Virus record (IMG/VR): IMGVR_UViG_3300011116_001156
Coordinates: 1 to 51,268 of that record
Source of the DNA: a virus
Reading direction: 5' to 3' (one strand)
Length of the DNA: 51,268 nucleotides
Shown: positions 1 to 6,749 of the stretch, one piece after another
Numbering within the stretch: position 1 is the stretch's first letter
Layout of the letters: each line of letters begins with the position of its first letter
Position numbers and translations under genes: made by a program
The notes under the pieces: generated by a model
Databases searched by the model: none
Seen by the model: the letters and a program-made list of their open reading frames with translations, nothing else
Told to the model about the DNA's origin: nothing

Positions 1-27
1 GCCCCCACGACTCGGGGGCATTTCTTT
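1..27 (+). terminator. Rho-independent terminator (wraps to 51141)
   Basis: GCCCCC, a 7-base loop, then GGGGGC and TTTCTTT form a G+C-rich hairpin with a U-rich tail. With the T at 51141 the stem is 7 bp. It ends the early gene at 50866-51114 on the joined molecule. Confidence 0.8.
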
Positions 28-93
28 GCGAGTCAATTGCGAATGCCTATCACTCACATTCGCATTGCAATTGCAACTTACTCGCACTCGCAA
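26..93. repeat. Nested inverted repeats, possible cruciform
   Basis: TTGCGAGT (26-33) pairs with ACTCGCAA (86-93). Inside it, TGCGAATG (38-45) pairs with CATTCGCA (57-64), and TTGCAATTGCAA (65-76) is a perfect 12-bp palindrome. Together they could fold into a three-arm structure. Confidence 0.7.
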
Positions 94-295
94 CGGTGCC
101 ACCACCAGGCGGACAAGCCGGGGGGACTGGCCGGACTTGGGTGGGTTTCCTTGCTTGGTGCACCAGGAGCCATACTTTCCCCAAAAAATACCTGGGCCAT
201 CTTTGGCAGAATGCCCAAACTGAATTTGCTAATTTTCACAAAATCTACCCAGCCCACCTTTCGCGGCCCCGCGCCCGATCCCACTGCAACATTCC

Positions 296-323
296 TTGAC
301 CGCCGCGCACCATACTATAGAGT
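296..323 (+). promoter_or_regulatory. Promoter-like motif upstream of small terminase
   Basis: TTGACC at 296 is followed after 14 bases by TATAGAGT at 316-323. The TATAGAGT (or AATAGAGT) octamer recurs at 3905 and 20978 ahead of other plus-strand genes. The spacing is short for sigma70, so the boxes are tentative. Confidence 0.4.
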
Positions 324-362
324 CAACCATACATTGTAATTCCACTCTCACCAGCCAGTCCC

Positions 363-1010
363 GTGAACCAGGCATTGCCCCAGCCAGTCCTACTTCCAGA
401 GTTAGATCTCGGGTCTGCCAGGGGTGGCAAGGCCGGAGTCAACAAGCTGCCCCTTTCTGTCAGCATTGTACGCCCGCTGGACCAGTCTGACCTGCCCGCC
501 ATTCTGAATCCGCCAGCAGTGGCAGCGCCAGCACAAACTGTCAAGTCCATCCGGCATTCCCATCACAGGCTGGCACAACTGATCGCGGAAGGCAAGCCGG
601 GGACTGAGATAGCACTGGCAACTGGCTATTCGCAAGCATACATCAGCACCCTCCAGGGCGATCCCGCGTTCGAAGAGCTGATCGCGTACTACGCTGAGCA
701 GAGAAAAGAAATCTTCGTCGATGCGCAGCAGAGGCTGAAAGCCCTTGGCCTGGATGCCACTGAGAAGCTCCACGAACGCCTCGATGACCCGACCATCGTC
801 TGGAGCAATAACCAACTGATGGACCTGATCCAGATGACTGGAATCACCCAGGTCGGGGCCAAGGGGCAACCGTTGCAAGGCCCGCCCGGTTCTGGTGCTG
901 CCGTCTCCCTCGAGATCAAGTTTGTCGGAGCGACTCCAGTTGTCTCCACCTCTGTCGATGGGCAGTTCACTGATGTGACCCCGAACTCTGGAGCCTCCAT
1001 TGTCGAGTGA
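363..1010 (+). CDS. Terminase small subunit-like protein
   Basis: A 215-residue protein with an unstructured N-terminus. It has a helix-turn-helix-like segment at about residues 62-95 (LAQLIAEGKPGTEIALATGY, then AYIS), followed by a helical region with YYAEQRKEI and a flexible C-terminus. Phage small terminases have this arrangement: they bind the packaging site and recruit the large subunit. The GTG start is the only reasonable initiator before the helix-turn-helix, but no clear ribosome site precedes it, so the N-terminus is uncertain. It sits 7 kb upstream of the large terminase, separated by lysis and fibre genes, whereas the two are usually neighbours. Another DNA-binding role cannot be excluded. 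Confidence 0.65.
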   Translation: MNQALPQPVLLPELDLGSARGGKAGVNKLPLSVSIVRPLDQSDLPAILNPPAVAAPAQTVKSIRHSHHRLAQLIAEGKPGTEIALATGYSQAYISTLQGDPAFEELIAYYAEQRKEIFVDAQQRLKALGLDATEKLHERLDDPTIVWSNNQLMDLIQMTGITQVGAKGQPLQGPPGSGAAVSLEIKFVGATPVVSTSVDGQFTDVTPNSGASIVE

Positions 1011-1227
1011 TCCGATCAACCTCCTCCGCGATAGAATTGATACAGTCGAATCAAACGCGGAGGATACCAAGCATTTGCTAAGGCAGCACGTGAGTGAGTG
1101 TACCGCGTTGCAGAAGAAGGGGATGTTACTGAGCGGGGCCATTTTGGTCTGGATGCTGACCCATTCCATTGAGGCCGAGCATGTGATTGCTATATTGCTG
1201 AAAGTTGCAAAGTTTTTAGGGCTCTAG
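1000..1227 (+). CDS. Small coiled-coil membrane protein, lysis-associated
   Basis: A 75-residue protein with a charged heptad-like N-terminal half (LLRDRIDTVESNAEDTKHLL) and one hydrophobic helix at about residues 42-58. It starts with TTG and overlaps the end of the preceding gene by 11 bases, which suggests translational coupling; a later in-frame ATG at 1123 would remove the coiled coil. The coil-then-membrane-segment layout resembles XhlA-type proteins that work with holins. Its place immediately before the endolysin supports a lysis role, but the family assignment is inference. Confidence 0.55.
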   Translation: MSSDPINLLRDRIDTVESNAEDTKHLLRQHVSECTALQKKGMLLSGAILVWMLTHSIEAEHVIAILLKVAKFLGL

Positions 1228-1229
1228 CT

Positions 1230-1604
1230 ATGCCAATGTTCAGTGAAAAAAGCAAAGAACGGTTGCAGAGTTGCCACAGCGACTTGCAGAAGCTTTTCTT
1301 CGATGTAATCCAGATGGCTGACTGCGCCATTCTCTGCGGGCACAGGGATGAGGCGGACCAGGCTGCAGCTTGCGCGAAGGGGAACAGTAATACGCCGTGG
1401 CCTACCAGCAAGCACAATTCATGCCCAAGCCTCGCTGTTGATGTTGCCCCATATCCGATTGACTGGAACGACATCCAGCGCTTTAAGGACTTCGCCACGT
1501 TGGTCAAAGAACGAGCCTCCGCACTTGGCATCGCGATTCGCTGGGGTGGAGACTTTCGCACACTCGCTGACTATGACCATTTTGAACTAGTGGAGTCTGT
1601 CTGA
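1230..1604 (+). CDS. Endolysin, M15-family peptidase
   Basis: This 124-residue single-domain enzyme matches phage L-alanyl-D-glutamate endopeptidases of the VanY/M15 zinc peptidase group, which cut the peptide stems of murein. The zinc ligands are visible as H62, D71 (in AVDVAP) and H117 (in DHFEL). The general acid/base would be D114, three residues before the last ligand. RWGGDF at 104-109 is also characteristic. It has no signal peptide, so it needs a holin to reach the wall, and the next gene encodes a holin candidate. The gene starts 2 bases after the preceding stop. Confidence 0.88.
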   Translation: MPMFSEKSKERLQSCHSDLQKLFFDVIQMADCAILCGHRDEADQAAACAKGNSNTPWPTSKHNSCPSLAVDVAPYPIDWNDIQRFKDFATLVKERASALGIAIRWGGDFRTLADYDHFELVESV

Positions 1605-1897
1605 TGGAAAACCGCCGACGGAGAGGTCAGTTCTTTGCCGTTTTCCTGCTGGTGGTCATTGTGGCGCTGTTCGCAGCGATTCTTGGCGCGATCACGCTGC
1701 GCCAGCCAAGTCCAGAGGTCACGACTGCGCTCGTTGGCTGGGGTGGGACACTCATTGGCGCGCTGGGCACCGCGATTAGCTATGAATGGGGCAGCAGCAA
1801 AGGATCGGCCATGAAAGACGAGCTGATGGCCGCGCCACGTCCAGATGGTACTTCGCCAGCAACTCCTGCCACCACAACTGAAGGGGCCAAGCCGTGA
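1604..1897 (+). CDS. Putative holin
   Basis: A 97-residue protein with a basic N-terminus, a strong membrane helix at about residues 10-32 (FFAVFLLVVIVALFAAILGA), and a weaker second hydrophobic stretch at about 42-62. The tail is Pro/Thr-rich and hydrophilic. The start ATG shares one base with the endolysin stop (TGATG). Size, topology and position between endolysin and spanins fit a class II holin, which opens the inner membrane to release endolysin. No family signature is specific enough to prove it. Confidence 0.65.
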   Translation: MENRRRRGQFFAVFLLVVIVALFAAILGAITLRQPSPEVTTALVGWGGTLIGALGTAISYEWGSSKGSAMKDELMAAPRPDGTSPATPATTTEGAKP

Positions 1898-2235
1898 AGC
1901 ACCAGATAGCAGCACTCGCCATCGCAGCAGGCCTGGCTAGTTGCGCCACTGGCCCTGGAACTGGTTCCTCTGCCCAGGCTGACTTCGACCGTGCTTGCAA
2001 GTACGCGAATGGAGTTCTCTCCGCTGCCGAGCCCATCATCCCCATCGCGCAGGGGCTGATCCAGGCAAAGTTCGGGAATGACAGCTCGCTAGCATTTCAG
2101 TCCTTTGTCAGCACTGTAAAGACCACTTGCGGCAAGCCGCTTGATCTGGCCAATGCCGCTGCTATCACCCAACGAATCTACGATGCTGGCGGGCATATCG
2201 TCGCGCTGATCGTCCAGTCACAGGCTGGTCAATGA
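1894..2235 (+). CDS. Predicted lipoprotein in lysis cassette
   Basis: A 113-residue protein starting with GTG that overlaps the holin stop (GTGA). The N-terminus is a lipoprotein signal: basic MKHQ, a hydrophobic run, then the lipobox LASC with C17 as the acylated residue. The mature part holds C33 and C78, which may form a disulphide. It should sit in the inner or outer membrane facing the periplasm. I do not recognise its family. It may be an accessory lysis or exclusion factor, since the true outer spanin appears to be the next but one gene. Confidence 0.7.
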   Translation: MKHQIAALAIAAGLASCATGPGTGSSAQADFDRACKYANGVLSAAEPIIPIAQGLIQAKFGNDSSLAFQSFVSTVKTTCGKPLDLANAAAITQRIYDAGGHIVALIVQSQAGQ

Positions 2236-2435
2236 TCGGGCAGATTCTCACCCTTTTGAAGGGCCTCGCTGTCGCGATTGGCTGGGTAAAGCAGGCATCG
2301 GATGAACACACTGGGGCTGAGTTGGAGAAGGGAAATGCTGCGACTGAAGTGCTATCAACTGTACAGCGTAGTGCTGATGCTGTATCTGATCCTGGAAACC
2401 TTAGTCGCGTGCAGCAACAGTCCTTCCGTGATTGA
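2232..2435 (+). CDS. Putative inner-membrane spanin (Rz-like)
   Basis: A 67-residue protein with one N-terminal hydrophobic helix (about residues 4-19) followed by a helical, charged periplasmic-type segment. It starts at an ATGA overlap with the previous stop. A second gene, a lipoprotein, is embedded in its 3' half in another frame. This Rz/Rz1-style nesting is the main reason for the call. Inner spanins join the outer-membrane lipoprotein to fuse the two membranes at the end of lysis. It is shorter than Rz of lambda, as many small phage spanins are. Confidence 0.6.
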   Translation: MIGQILTLLKGLAVAIGWVKQASDEHTGAELEKGNAATEVLSTVQRSADAVSDPGNLSRVQQQSFRD

Positions 2436-2568
2436 GGCAAGATGTTTGACTGACAGATGGATGTGCGCGAGCCATTCTGATAGCGAAGCTACCATTGACC
2501 AGATTGTAGCACACAATGCTAGCTTTGCTGCTGTTTGCCCAACATCGCCACAGAAGTGTAAGGAATGA
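2335..2568 (+). CDS. Putative outer-membrane spanin (Rz1-like lipoprotein)
   Basis: A 77-residue protein read in a different frame from the inner spanin and starting inside it. I chose the ATG at 2335 because GGAG lies 7 bases upstream and because it puts a basic MLRLK ahead of a hydrophobic run ending in the lipobox LVAC (C26). The mature protein carries DRWMCASHS and a C-terminal segment DQIVAHNASF followed by three cysteines, a pattern I associate with phage outer spanins. The out-of-frame overlap and the lipobox support each other. Confidence 0.72.
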   Translation: MLRLKCYQLYSVVLMLYLILETLVACSNSPSVIEARCLTDRWMCASHSDSEATIDQIVAHNASFAAVCPTSPQKCKE

Positions 2569-2572
2569 TCAG

Positions 2573-2968
2573 ATGAAATTTAGCAAGGTTGCTCTTCTCT
2601 CCGCAATCTGGGTCGCGTGTCTGCCCAAACTGGCCGCCGCGACTCCCCCAGCCCAGGCGCTGTTTGGCACGATCAATGGGCAGTCGGTGGCAATCTATGC
2701 CAGCAACTCTAGCTTCGGCGTGTGCTTCCAGGGCGAGGCTCAGCAGCCCGGTCAGCCGTGGACCTCGTTCATGACGTTTGACTGCGGGATTGATCAGGGC
2801 AAGCTGGATGCTCACGGTGGCGCGGCAGGGTATATTACCTACATGCTGCCGGACATTAATGCGCGAATCAGTGGTTACTTTGGAGGGGGAAGTGGAATTG
2901 AAGCTCAATTGGATGAGGCGTTTAACGCCAGCTTTAAGTTTGTTGGTGCTAGCTTGCAGCCTAAGTAA
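2573..2968 (+). CDS. Secreted protein of unknown function
   Basis: A 131-residue protein that begins right after the outer spanin, with AAGGA about 8 bases before the ATG. The first 22 residues form a Sec signal peptide (MKFSKVALLSAIWVACLPKL, ending in an Ala-X-Ala site). The mature part has a cysteine pair (in FGVCFQGE and TFDCGIDQ) and Gly-rich stretches. It is expected in the periplasm or outside the cell. I recognise no family. Its position at the end of the lysis cassette suggests a role in lysis or in protecting the infected cell, but there is no direct evidence. Confidence 0.65.
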   Translation: MKFSKVALLSAIWVACLPKLAAATPPAQALFGTINGQSVAIYASNSSFGVCFQGEAQQPGQPWTSFMTFDCGIDQGKLDAHGGAAGYITYMLPDINARISGYFGGGSGIEAQLDEAFNASFKFVGASLQPK

Positions 2969-3080
2969 CTGCGGAAGCACGGGTGGTGCCATTGCAGTGC
3001 CGCTTTCGGTGGAAACTCAGCTAAATTCAGCCCTGCAAGGCTATGCATTGGGGCAAACTGGGCTGTACTTAAGTGACTAA
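2913..3080 (+). CDS. Small predicted lipoprotein overlapping previous gene
   Basis: A 55-residue frame that starts inside the preceding gene and overlaps it by 56 bases. It reads as a lipoprotein precursor: MRR, a hydrophobic run, and the lipobox LSNC with C20 acylated, followed by GSTGG and a short hydrophilic chain. The Shine-Dalgarno sequence is weak. The clean lipoprotein signal in an overlapping frame, repeating the spanin arrangement just upstream, makes it worth keeping. It could be chance, since Ala/Leu-rich frames are common in G+C-rich DNA. Confidence 0.45.
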   Translation: MRRLTPALSLLVLACSLSNCGSTGGAIAVPLSVETQLNSALQGYALGQTGLYLSD

Positions 3081-3116
3081 AGGCGCAGTCTTTAATTCTG
3101 GAAAGAGAAAATTAAA

Positions 3117-3380
3117 ATGACTGGTAAAAAAGGTGTATCCCTGAGTGTTGGCCGAGGCGAGAAATTGTCAGTCAGCAAAGGCGCGGGATTGACAGCTAAA
3201 GGTCGCGAGAAATACAATCGCGCGACTGGGTCTAATCTAAAAGCTCCCGCGCCAAGCCCTAAAACAAGTGCTGATAAAGGCCGAAAGGCTAGTTTCTGCG
3301 CTCGTATGAAGGGAGTTGTTGATCATGCTAGCGGCCCTGCCGAGCGCGCCAAGGCATCGCTCAAACGGTGGAAATGTTAG
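3117..3380 (+). CDS. DUF6321-like small basic protein
   Basis: An 87-residue, Lys/Arg-rich soluble protein. The pattern MTGKKGVSLSVGRGEKLS, GLTAKGREKYNRATGSNL, KAP, FCARM and a Trp/Cys-containing end matches what I recall of the DUF6321 family. That family is common in phages and has no established function. The basic charge suggests nucleic-acid or phosphate contact. GGAAAGAG precedes the start, and the gene lies between the lysis cassette and a nuclease gene. Confidence 0.7.
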   Translation: MTGKKGVSLSVGRGEKLSVSKGAGLTAKGREKYNRATGSNLKAPAPSPKTSADKGRKASFCARMKGVVDHASGPAERAKASLKRWKC

Positions 3381-3393
3381 GCAGGGCTTGCAA

Positions 3394-3909
3394 ATGAGCC
3401 GGGTCATTTCTGGGCTCAAGTGGGCGAGAGTTGCGGATAGGCCGGGCTTCGCGCGCCAGTCTCGAGCTAAAGGCTCCAAATACCAGGGGCTGAAGTACGA
3501 GCGGCAGCTGTCTCTGGCTATTCCTGCGGCCAAGCATGGGCAGTGGTTCCAATTTGAGGACCGGAATGGGCCAGGTTGGTGTCAGACTGACCTGATCTTC
3601 GGCGCGCTAGGCAGGGTTGTCTGCCTAGAGGCAAAGTACACCTGGACCTCCGCCGGACACCATCAGATAAACAAGCTGTACCGCCCTATCCTCGAGGCTG
3701 TTTATGGTCGGGCTGTTGCTGGGATCGTGGTCTGCAAGACTCTGACGACGGAAACCCCCAGACTCTGGGTCTGTCCCGACCTGGAAACGGCTGTCTGCCG
3801 TGCAGCCTCGGGCGAGTACTCCGTGCTGCACTGGCTTGGCACCGGGCTCGGGCCATTGCAGACAAAATCTCCCTCTCTCCCACTTGCATCTTCCCTCGCA
3901 CAATTATAG
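3394..3909 (+). CDS. PD-(D/E)XK nuclease-like protein
   Basis: A 171-residue protein. I set the start at ATG 3394 because the conserved part begins soon after it. The core has E36 in a helix, QTDLIF with D66, and CLEAKYTW with E79 and K81, which together form an E-D-ExK metal site of PD-(D/E)XK nucleases. Small phage nucleases of this type may resolve branched DNA before packaging or nick host DNA. It lies in the late operon between terminase subunits, which favours a packaging or junction role; that is inference. The last 25 residues are low complexity. Confidence 0.65.
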   Translation: MSRVISGLKWARVADRPGFARQSRAKGSKYQGLKYERQLSLAIPAAKHGQWFQFEDRNGPGWCQTDLIFGALGRVVCLEAKYTWTSAGHHQINKLYRPILEAVYGRAVAGIVVCKTLTTETPRLWVCPDLETAVCRAASGEYSVLHWLGTGLGPLQTKSPSLPLASSLAQL

Positions 3910-3912
3910 AGT
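3884..3912 (+). promoter_or_regulatory. Promoter-like motif TATAGAGT
   Basis: TTGCAT (3884-3889) is followed after 15 bases by TATAGAGT (3905-3912). The preceding CTCCCACTTG is shared with the element at 20958-20985. It lies at the very end of the nuclease gene and 74 bases ahead of the next gene. Confidence 0.4.
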
Positions 3913-3985
3913 CCAATTATTCAATCTCTCCCCGGCTGGGGGTTCCAGCCAGCACAGCAGGGGCATCGCCCCAGGAGCCAGAATT

Positions 3986-4240
3986 ATGATGAAACCCACT
4001 GGTGGCGATGCCACCCAGGCGAAACAGGCCGCTGTCATCAACGACGCGCAGAACTACCAGCCCAAAGGCGCGGTGAATCCGATGAACAGCAGCAATAGTT
4101 CCAAGGTCGGTCCTGGTGGGCTGTCAGGTGCGGTCGCTGAGCTGAAGACTCAGCATCCGATCGAGCACTATGACCACGGCCCGCATCATGGGACTAGCTC
4201 TCACATCCGCCACGAGCCAGTCGGTAAAGTCTACCGCTAG
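3986..4240 (+). CDS. Hypothetical small late protein
   Basis: An 84-residue hydrophilic protein starting at ATG 3986 with AGGAG 8 bases upstream. It is rich in Gly, Ser, Asn and His near its C-terminus (HYDHGPHHG). There are no membrane segments or known motifs. It follows a promoter-like motif and precedes the fibre-like genes, so a minor virion component or assembly helper is possible. No family recognised. Confidence 0.65.
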   Translation: MMKPTGGDATQAKQAAVINDAQNYQPKGAVNPMNSSNSSKVGPGGLSGAVAELKTQHPIEHYDHGPHHGTSSHIRHEPVGKVYR

Positions 4241-4269
4241 CGCGCGCTCTGGTCCCAGGAGGACAGCAA

Positions 4270-4482
4270 ATGGCTAGACTCAACGATACCACTGCCCTCT
4301 CTCGCCAGGGCATTAGGAAGGCTGGATTTGAAACTGCTGATGAGCCGTTTCATGTCCTACCAGCGGCGGCTGCATCCGCTGATGCTGCTGTCTGCGGCCC
4401 TCAGCCGGGTAAGTTCCGTCGCGAAACTGGGGCAGGGAATGAGTCCCTGGCTGAGGCGACAAAGTGCATGGAGTATTGCTAG
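4270..4482 (+). CDS. Hypothetical small protein
   Basis: A 70-residue soluble protein with a strong ribosome site (AGGAGG, 6 bases before ATG). The middle is Ala-rich, and cysteines lie in AVCGPQ and at the C-terminal MEYC. It ends immediately before the next start, so the two are probably co-translated. No family recognised. Confidence 0.65.
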   Translation: MARLNDTTALSRQGIRKAGFETADEPFHVLPAAAASADAAVCGPQPGKFRRETGAGNESLAEATKCMEYC

Positions 4483-5031
4483 ATGTTGACCCTTCGCGAG
4501 ACCCTCGGCCTTCCCCCGCATAAGGGTACTCTGCGTGGGTCGCGCTCCCAGAGTTGGCGTGGCATGGCGCTGGCTCTGGGAGTTCTTTTCGGCCTAGGCG
4601 CTAGCGCCCCGGCGAGTGCTCAGCCAGCGAATGGATTGTTCTGGCAGTGTGTGGTCCCGAGTACTGCTAGCCCGAGTGGCGGATACTGCCCGGTGAGCAT
4701 GGGGTATCCGTTGCCAGTGGGGCAGGAAATTCGCGGCTGGCTGCCGGTGGTAGGTACTCAGCGAGGACTGAGCATTGCCACCTCGACTGCCCTGACTATC
4801 CCGACTGGTGCGACCATTGCGATGGTACAGGCTCAGGGAACAGGGGCCACCGTTGGCGGCCAGTGCGCGTTTTTCCAGGACGATGGTACTGCCCCGACGG
4901 CGACAGCGGGGCAGATTCTGGTCCCGAATCAGACGATTGTACTCAGCGGAACTTCGCTAACAGCATTCCGAGTGATCGCTGCCTCCGGTGTTGGTGCGAG
5001 CTGCACCCTGACCGCTAGCTACTACAAATAG
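4483..5031 (+). CDS. Secreted or virion protein with signal peptide
   Basis: A 182-residue protein starting directly after the preceding stop. Residues about 26-47 form a hydrophobic signal-like segment (GMALALGVLFGLGASAPASA) preceded by a long basic region with MLTLRETLG. The mature part is Gly/Thr/Ala-rich beta-type sequence with four cysteines that may form two disulphides. It opens a run of four fibre-like genes. A Sec signal on a virion protein is unusual, so it may instead be an exported protein that modifies the cell surface. The start could be the internal ATG at residue 28. Confidence 0.6.
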   Translation: MLTLRETLGLPPHKGTLRGSRSQSWRGMALALGVLFGLGASAPASAQPANGLFWQCVVPSTASPSGGYCPVSMGYPLPVGQEIRGWLPVVGTQRGLSIATSTALTIPTGATIAMVQAQGTGATVGGQCAFFQDDGTAPTATAGQILVPNQTIVLSGTSLTAFRVIAASGVGASCTLTASYYK

Positions 5032-5043
5032 CCTGGTGCTGGT

Positions 5044-5307
5044 ATGACTGCCCTGCTCCCGAACGCGCAACAGCAATTCTGTGATGCCAATGGAAAGCCG
5101 CTGGCGGGAGGGTATGTTTACTTCTACGAGGTCGGGACGACTACTCCAAAGGCGACGTATCAGGACCTCGCGCTCAGTGTCGCGAATGCAAATCCCGTGA
5201 TCCTGGACTCAGCTGGTCGCGCTACCATCTGGGGAAGCGGGAACTACCGGCAGATGCTGTACGATGTCTTCAACAATCTGATCTGGGATGGGACAACCTC
5301 AGGATGA
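5044..5307 (+). CDS. Tail fibre/spike N-terminal-like protein
   Basis: An 87-residue protein that is almost entirely one well-known phage module: PNAQQQFCDANGKPLAGG, then YVYFYEVGTTTPK, LDSAGRATIWGSGNYRQ and NLIWDGTTSG. This module normally forms the N-terminal virion-attachment end of tail fibres and spikes. Here it stands alone, and its stop overlaps the start of the next, longer fibre-like gene (ATGA). The two products may therefore form one fibre, with this part as adaptor. There is no frameshift signal that I can see between them. Confidence 0.8.
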   Translation: MTALLPNAQQQFCDANGKPLAGGYVYFYEVGTTTPKATYQDLALSVANANPVILDSAGRATIWGSGNYRQMLYDVFNNLIWDGTTSG

Positions 5308-6749
5308 AGCCATTTCATTTCCCAGTCCTGGGAGCAGCGCTGCTCCTTGCGACCAGCGCTCTTGCTCAACCGCAGACCCAGTGTGTCAGCAATGCCATCG
5401 CTGGCGGGACTGTTGACAATATCACCATCCCGCTGCAGCCCTGCGGACTCAGTACAAACATTCTGATCCTAACTGCTGCTGGCGCGAATACAATCGCGCA
5501 GCCGACGTTGCAGATGGCGGGGTATCCGAGGCAGAATATTTATACCTCGACTGGAACTGCCCCTGGGATCGGGATTATTCCTGGTGCTGGAGCCACCATT
5601 CTGCTGACTAGCACTGGGACTGCCTGGAAGATTGTCTCTGGCAATGCGAGTACGACATTCTCTGGTGTCCTAACCGTCCCGAATGGCGGGACTGGTGTTG
5701 CAACCATCGGTTCCAATGGGCTGATGGTCGGGCAGGGTACGGGCGCAGTCACGACTGTCACTGCCGGGACGACTGGGCAGATTCTGAATGGGAACACTGG
5801 CAGCCCGCCCAGTTGGGTTACAGCTGGTGCAACTGGCACGTTCCTTGGCGGAAACACTGGCGCCGCCCCGAGCTTTAAGACAATTAGCAGCAACTTGGTT
5901 TCGAGTATCTCCTTCGGAAGCACTGGGCTGACGCCGAACAGTGCGACGACAGGGGCGGTTACTGTTGCAGGCACGCTGGGAGTCGCGAATGGCGGGACGG
6001 GACTGACGACGGGGTACATCAATGGCGCGCTGCCGATAGGCAATGGTACTGGGTTTACCCTGGCAAGGTTGACCGCTGGGGTGAATACTATCATCACCAA
6101 TGGCGCTGGCAGCATCACCATCGACACGACGGGGAGCACGACTGCCTGCGGTGGCGGGAGTGTTGCGACACAGGTGCTGACTGATAATGGATCGAATGGC
6201 TGTACTTCCAATCCAGGGCTGAAGTTTACTTCCAATACGCTGAGCATCGCTGGCAGCACGTCCGGGACGCTGGGATTGAAGGCGGCTGCGATTGCTGGGA
6301 GCAATACCCTGACCCTTCCCGCTGGCACGACGGATTTCTCCGCGACCGGCGGGACGAGTCAGGTGGTCAAGCAGACGACCTCTGGTGGCGCTCTGACAGT
6401 TGGGCAGCTGGCCTGCTCCGATCTCTCCAACGCGAGTTCTGGTTGTTCTGGTGCAGCTTCTCTGACAGAGGGCGGAGCGAAGACAACTAGCTTCAACGCG
6501 GCGAGCAATACTACCTACTGTATTGACACAGTGACTGGGGTGGCCACTCTGACTGCGACTCTCCCTGCCAGTCCGAGCAATAACGATACTATCGAGTTTG
6601 TCTCCTGCGCAAACTACGCGACTTACAACTTCATTGTTGCCAGGAATGGGAACAATCTACAGGGACTGGCGCAGGACATGACTGTCAATACGAATAATGC
6701 GAGTTTCACTGTTAAGTTCTACACTACCTACGGCTGGAGGATGAAATAA
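5304..6749 (+). CDS. Tail fibre-like protein with signal peptide
   Basis: A 481-residue protein. The first 22 residues read as a Sec signal (MKPFHFPVLGAALLLATSAL). The rest is Gly/Thr/Ser-rich beta repeat of the kind seen in fibre shafts, with recurring VxNGGTG blocks (residues about 130 and 228) and long stretches of hydrophobic-polar alternation. Two pairs of cysteines lie in the C-terminal third. The likely role is host-surface binding. The signal peptide conflicts with cytoplasmic virion assembly unless it is not processed. It couples to its neighbours by an ATGA overlap upstream and a TAATG overlap downstream. Confidence 0.7.
   Translation: MKPFHFPVLGAALLLATSALAQPQTQCVSNAIAGGTVDNITIPLQPCGLSTNILILTAAGANTIAQPTLQMAGYPRQNIYTSTGTAPGIGIIPGAGATILLTSTGTAWKIVSGNASTTFSGVLTVPNGGTGVATIGSNGLMVGQGTGAVTTVTAGTTGQILNGNTGSPPSWVTAGATGTFLGGNTGAAPSFKTISSNLVSSISFGSTGLTPNSATTGAVTVAGTLGVANGGTGLTTGYINGALPIGNGTGFTLARLTAGVNTIITNGAGSITIDTTGSTTACGGGSVATQVLTDNGSNGCTSNPGLKFTSNTLSIAGSTSGTLGLKAAAIAGSNTLTLPAGTTDFSATGGTSQVVKQTTSGGALTVGQLACSDLSNASSGCSGAASLTEGGAKTTSFNAASNTTYCIDTVTGVATLTATLPASPSNNDTIEFVSCANYATYNFIVARNGNNLQGLAQDMTVNTNNASFTVKFYTTYGWRMK

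Larger units (their letters stand above)
1..127. repeat. Left copy of the 127-bp terminal redundancy
   Basis: Bases 1-127 are identical to 51142-51268. This is most simply the k-mer overlap left when a circular or circularly permuted genome is assembled, so the two copies are one locus. The unit begins in the stem of a terminator and contains the structured region 26-93. Confidence 0.97.
1..362. other. Non-coding region between early genes and small terminase
   Basis: No convincing gene lies here; the short reading frames overlap one another and lack ribosome sites. It holds the body of a terminator (1-27), a nested inverted-repeat structure (26-93), a 10-bp palindrome TGGTGCACCA (156-165) and a promoter-like motif (296-323). 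Because the small terminase gene follows directly, a packaging site (cos or pac) could lie here. That is inference from position. Confidence 0.6.

Noticed and set aside
402-1169. 255-residue minus-strand frame opposite the small terminase
   Set aside because: It is antisense to two better frames, rich in Arg and Leu without motifs, and has no ribosome site.
5540-6328. 262-residue minus-strand frame rich in Pro and Val
   Set aside because: It is the antisense image of a Gly/Thr repeat region; low complexity, no start signal.
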